Shown: positions 61,947 through 64,000 of the stretch, in pieces | Position numbering within the stretch: the first letter of the stretch is position 1 | Layout: each line of letters opens with the position of its first letter | Origin: Micrococcales bacterium | Lineage (GTDB): Bacteria; Actinomycetota; Actinomycetes; Actinomycetales; Microbacteriaceae | Direction of reading: 5' to 3' | Length of the DNA stretch: 64,000 nt | NCBI GenBank assembly: GCA_017306245.1 | Contig: JAFKIY010000003.1 | Coordinates: 1-64,000 of the forward strand | Translations under genes and position numbers: made by a program | The notes under the pieces: model-generated | The model's database searches: none | What the model saw: only the letters and a program-made list of their open reading frames with translations | What the model was told of the DNA's origin: nothing

Positions 61947-63002
61947 ATGAAGGCACTCGTCTACCAAGGCCCCGGCCAAAAAGCCTGGGAGGATGTCCCC
62001 AACCCGGTCATCCTTCAGCCGACCGACGTCATCGTCAAAATCGACACCACGACAATCTGCGGGACCGATCTGCACATTCTCAAAGGCGATGTGCCTGCCG
62101 TGACTCCGGGTCGAATCCTCGGCCACGAAGGAGTCGGCACGATCGTCGAACGCGGTTCTGCGGTGACCGCACTCAATGTTGGCGATCAGGTGATTCTCTC
62201 CTGCATCTCCGCCTGCGGGCACTGTGACTTCTGCAAGCAGGGTGTGTACTCGCATTGCCTTGGCGACGAAGGCATTTCGGGTATTGGCTGGATTTTTGGG
62301 CACCTCATTGACGGCACACAAGCCGAATATGTCAGGGTGCCGTATGCGGAGACCTCCGTTTACCGGCTGCCACAAGGTGTCACGCCAGAGCAGGGCGTGA
62401 TGCTCTCCGACATCCTGCCAACAGGCCACGAGATTGGCGTCAAATACGGGCAGGTCAAGGCTGGCGACGTTGTCGCCGTCATTGGCGCAGGCCCGGTCGG
62501 TCTCGCCGCGATTGCCACTGCCGGACTCTACGGTCCATCGCGCATCATCTCCATCGACCTCGACGCAAACCGAATCGAGCAGGCAAAGACGTTCGGCGCC
62601 ACAGACGCGGTTAATTCGGGAGATGAGGACTGGAAAGAGCAGGTACTCAACCTCACTGACGGGCTTGGCGTGGATGTCGCGATCGAGGCGGTCGGACTCC
62701 CGGAAACGTTCACCATGTGCACCCAAATCGTTCGCCCGGCCGGACACATAGCAAACGTCGGAGTGCACGGTCGTCCCGTTGAGTTGGCGCTTCAGGATCT
62801 GTGGATCTCGAACATCGCCATCAGCATGGGCCTGGTGAACACGGACACCCTGGGCACCCTGCTCAAATTGGTCGCGCAAAAGAAGATCAACGCGGACGTG
62901 TTCATCAGCCACTCTTTCGCGCTGAGCGACATCCTGGAGGCCTACGACGTGTTCGGGCGGGCCGCCGAGACAAAGGCTCTGAAAGTTGTGTTGAACGCAT
63001 AA
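61947..63002 (+). CDS. zinc-dependent alcohol dehydrogenase (Tdh-like MDR family)
   Basis: A 351-residue medium-chain dehydrogenase. Catalytic zinc ligands lie in TICGTDLHILKG and GHEGVG, and the structural zinc cysteines in CISACGHCDFCKQGVYSHC. The nucleotide motif GAGPVGLAA precedes IISIDLDANRIE, whose Asp favours NAD. Substrate unknown. ATG 61947 follows AAAGGG. It converges with GAPDH across a perfect hairpin. A fragment of its 3' end is duplicated at 48301-48398. Confidence 0.92.
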   Translation: MKALVYQGPGQKAWEDVPNPVILQPTDVIVKIDTTTICGTDLHILKGDVPAVTPGRILGHEGVGTIVERGSAVTALNVGDQVILSCISACGHCDFCKQGVYSHCLGDEGISGIGWIFGHLIDGTQAEYVRVPYAETSVYRLPQGVTPEQGVMLSDILPTGHEIGVKYGQVKAGDVVAVIGAGPVGLAAIATAGLYGPSRIISIDLDANRIEQAKTFGATDAVNSGDEDWKEQVLNLTDGLGVDVAIEAVGLPETFTMCTQIVRPAGHIANVGVHGRPVELALQDLWISNIAISMGLVNTDTLGTLLKLVAQKKINADVFISHSFALSDILEAYDVFGRAAETKALKVVLNA

Positions 63003-63008
63003 GTGGCG

Positions 63009-63029
63009 GTGCCGGGTCACACCCGGCAC
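63009..63029. terminator. hairpin between convergent dehydrogenase genes
   Basis: GTGCCGGGT (63009-63017), CAC, ACCCGGCAC (63021-63029) form a perfect nine-base stem with a three-base loop seven bases after the alcohol dehydrogenase stop. It probably terminates both convergent genes; there is no T run. Confidence 0.65.
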
Positions 63030-63065
63030 ACCCCTCGTGGTCGACCCCGGGTGGCTCACAGCAAC

Positions 63066-64000
63066 TCAGTTCCTGAGGAAGTCTTTGCGCATCCCGAGTG
63101 TCTCGTCAGTGATGCGCATGGATGTCGCGGCATCGGGTGCCAGGTTGGTGAGGGCGCGGATGGCGTCGATCGTTTCGGGAACGACAATTGCCTCGTTGTA
63201 AACCTGATAGGTCAAGAACGCCTCGTCGCCAAGAACGGTGACCAGATCCTCCCACACCGCCACCTCCCACATGTCGCCTCGTGGGCGACCGAGGTCGCGC
63301 ATTAGTTCGATGGTCGAGTTCAGTGCAACGAGCCCGTCCGACATCCGGATGAACGCGATTCGGGGCGCGGCTCTGAGAGCGTCAAGAACCTCATCCCGTG
63401 TCGTGGAGCGGGTGAGCTGCAGAGTCCAGTAATGGCTATGCGTTTGCGTGTGTGCGCCCTTTGCGGCGATAGTGACAAGGTCGAGCCCTGGAAGAATAGT
63501 TTGCGCGTCTGGTCCCTGATGTGACGGGATGGTGGGTTCGGGGACCATCGTGTTCATGATGCCGCCCAAGTGCGATTCCCAGGGGTCAGTGGCACGACGG
63601 ATGAGCACACCACGCGCCCGAAGCAGGAGACCAGCGCTATCTAGGGCGCCCAGCACGCGCACGATGCTGGTCGTATTGCACGACACCACCCGGGTGGTGT
63701 CTCTCGCCAGGGCGCTTTCGTAATTGGCTTGAGCCACAAACGAATGACCGGTCATCTCGTGGGACTCACCGCCCTGAAAAATCGACTTAATCCCTGCCGC
63801 GCGGTAACGAGTCATGTTGCCTGCCGCCACATGTTTCGGTGTCGAATCGACAATAATGTCGGATCGTTCAATGAGGTTGTCGAGAGTCCCTTCCGGTTGA
63901 AGGCCCTCAGCAATCATGGCTTTCCTAGCTTCCTCGGTGGAGGCGAACAAGGTCATCGAATCGGCCACCGACTTGATGCGCCAGTCAGTGGCGATATCAG
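63066..64000 (-). CDS. type II (archaeal-type) glyceraldehyde-3-phosphate dehydrogenase, 5' end outside window
   Basis: About 311 residues are visible and the frame stays open to the window edge (DIATDWRIKSVADSM), so the N-terminal nucleotide-binding start is missing. The catalytic Cys is in RVVSCNTTSIVR, with IVDSTPKHVAAGN, SIFQGGESHEMTG and HTQTHSHYWT as in the type II enzymes known from archaea and some bacteria. It oxidises glyceraldehyde-3-phosphate with NAD(P). Two broken copies lie at 44621-44770 and 48445-48560. Confidence 0.88.
   Translation of the reverse strand, partial: DIATDWRIKSVADSMTLFASTEEARKAMIAEGLQPEGTLDNLIERSDIIVDSTPKHVAAGNMTRYRAAGIKSIFQGGESHEMTGHSFVAQANYESALARDTTRVVSCNTTSIVRVLGALDSAGLLLRARGVLIRRATDPWESHLGGIMNTMVPEPTIPSHQGPDAQTILPGLDLVTIAAKGAHTQTHSHYWTLQLTRSTTRDEVLDALRAAPRIAFIRMSDGLVALNSTIELMRDLGRPRGDMWEVAVWEDLVTVLGDEAFLTYQVYNEAIVVPETIDAIRALTNLAPDAATSMRITDETLGMRKDFLRN

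Noticed and set aside
63529..63723. Rightward 64-residue frame
   Set aside because: Antisense to the well-supported GAPDH gene.
1..64000. CRISPR arrays, tRNA and rRNA genes, attachment site repeats
   Set aside because: No regularly spaced repeats and no cloverleaf or ribosomal RNA sequence were noticed; a tRNA-end attachment site for the element would lie outside the window.

Overview
The window reads as high-GC actinobacterial DNA. The actinobacterial conjugation families (SCO6880-like, DUF6112-like, DUF2637-like), dense GTGA/ATGA-coupled operons and frequent GTG starts point to Actinomycetota, most likely a Microbacteriaceae-type organism; the family level is inference. No rRNA, tRNA or CRISPR array was seen.

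Region 1 (1-24.2 kb) is most of an integrative conjugative element. A leftward operon carries replication and maintenance genes (antirestriction ArdC-like, primase-polymerase, DUF2637, ParB-like) and then a type IV secretion module (VirB8-like, M23 peptidase, two DUF6112-type small membrane proteins, TrbL-like, SCO6880-like, VirB4-like ATPase). An AraC-type regulator and a rightward MobF relaxase/helicase complete it. Attachment sites and an integrase are not in the window.

Between the regulator and the relaxase sits the most striking cargo, at 14.4-19.5 kb: a rightward operon of an ECF sigma factor, an XRE-like regulator, an ImmA/IrrE-type metallopeptidase with a 12-cysteine C-terminal domain, a two-domain ubiquitin-like protein ending in Gly, an E2-like protein without a central cysteine, a JAMM deconjugase and an E1-like enzyme. 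Two near-identical ECF-type promoter sequences, one before the sigma gene and one before the ubiquitin-like gene, suggest a switchable ubiquitin-like conjugation system.

Region 2 (24.3-28.1 kb) is accessory: a coupled pair of a HEPN-like protein and a two-helix membrane protein (possible defence genes), two hypothetical genes and a permease remnant.

Region 3 (28.3-51 kb) is a copper and cytochrome-biogenesis island: signal peptidase I, a Cys-rich secreted protein, M23 peptidases, a beta-propeller lipoprotein, TlpA-like thioredoxin, Lgt, ResB, CcsB, CcdA, an ABC exporter, an APC permease, CopZ and a CopA fused to cupredoxin and YHS domains. Three places carry CsoR-like operators. A cytochrome b without a visible Rieske or c1 partner follows.

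Region 4 (51-59.3 kb) is a leftward complex I-like operon holding nuoA, a degenerate NuoB/NuoD-like fusion with a Met/His-rich loop, and nuoHJKLMN. The NADH-input and iron-sulfur subunits are absent and the N2 cysteines are replaced.

Region 5 (59.3 kb to the end) has an IS5-type transposase remnant, glgX, a zinc alcohol dehydrogenase and a type II glyceraldehyde-3-phosphate dehydrogenase cut by the window edge. Broken copies of this dehydrogenase pair and of the APC permease lie at 44.6-45.0 and 48.3-48.6 kb, showing past duplication and deletion.
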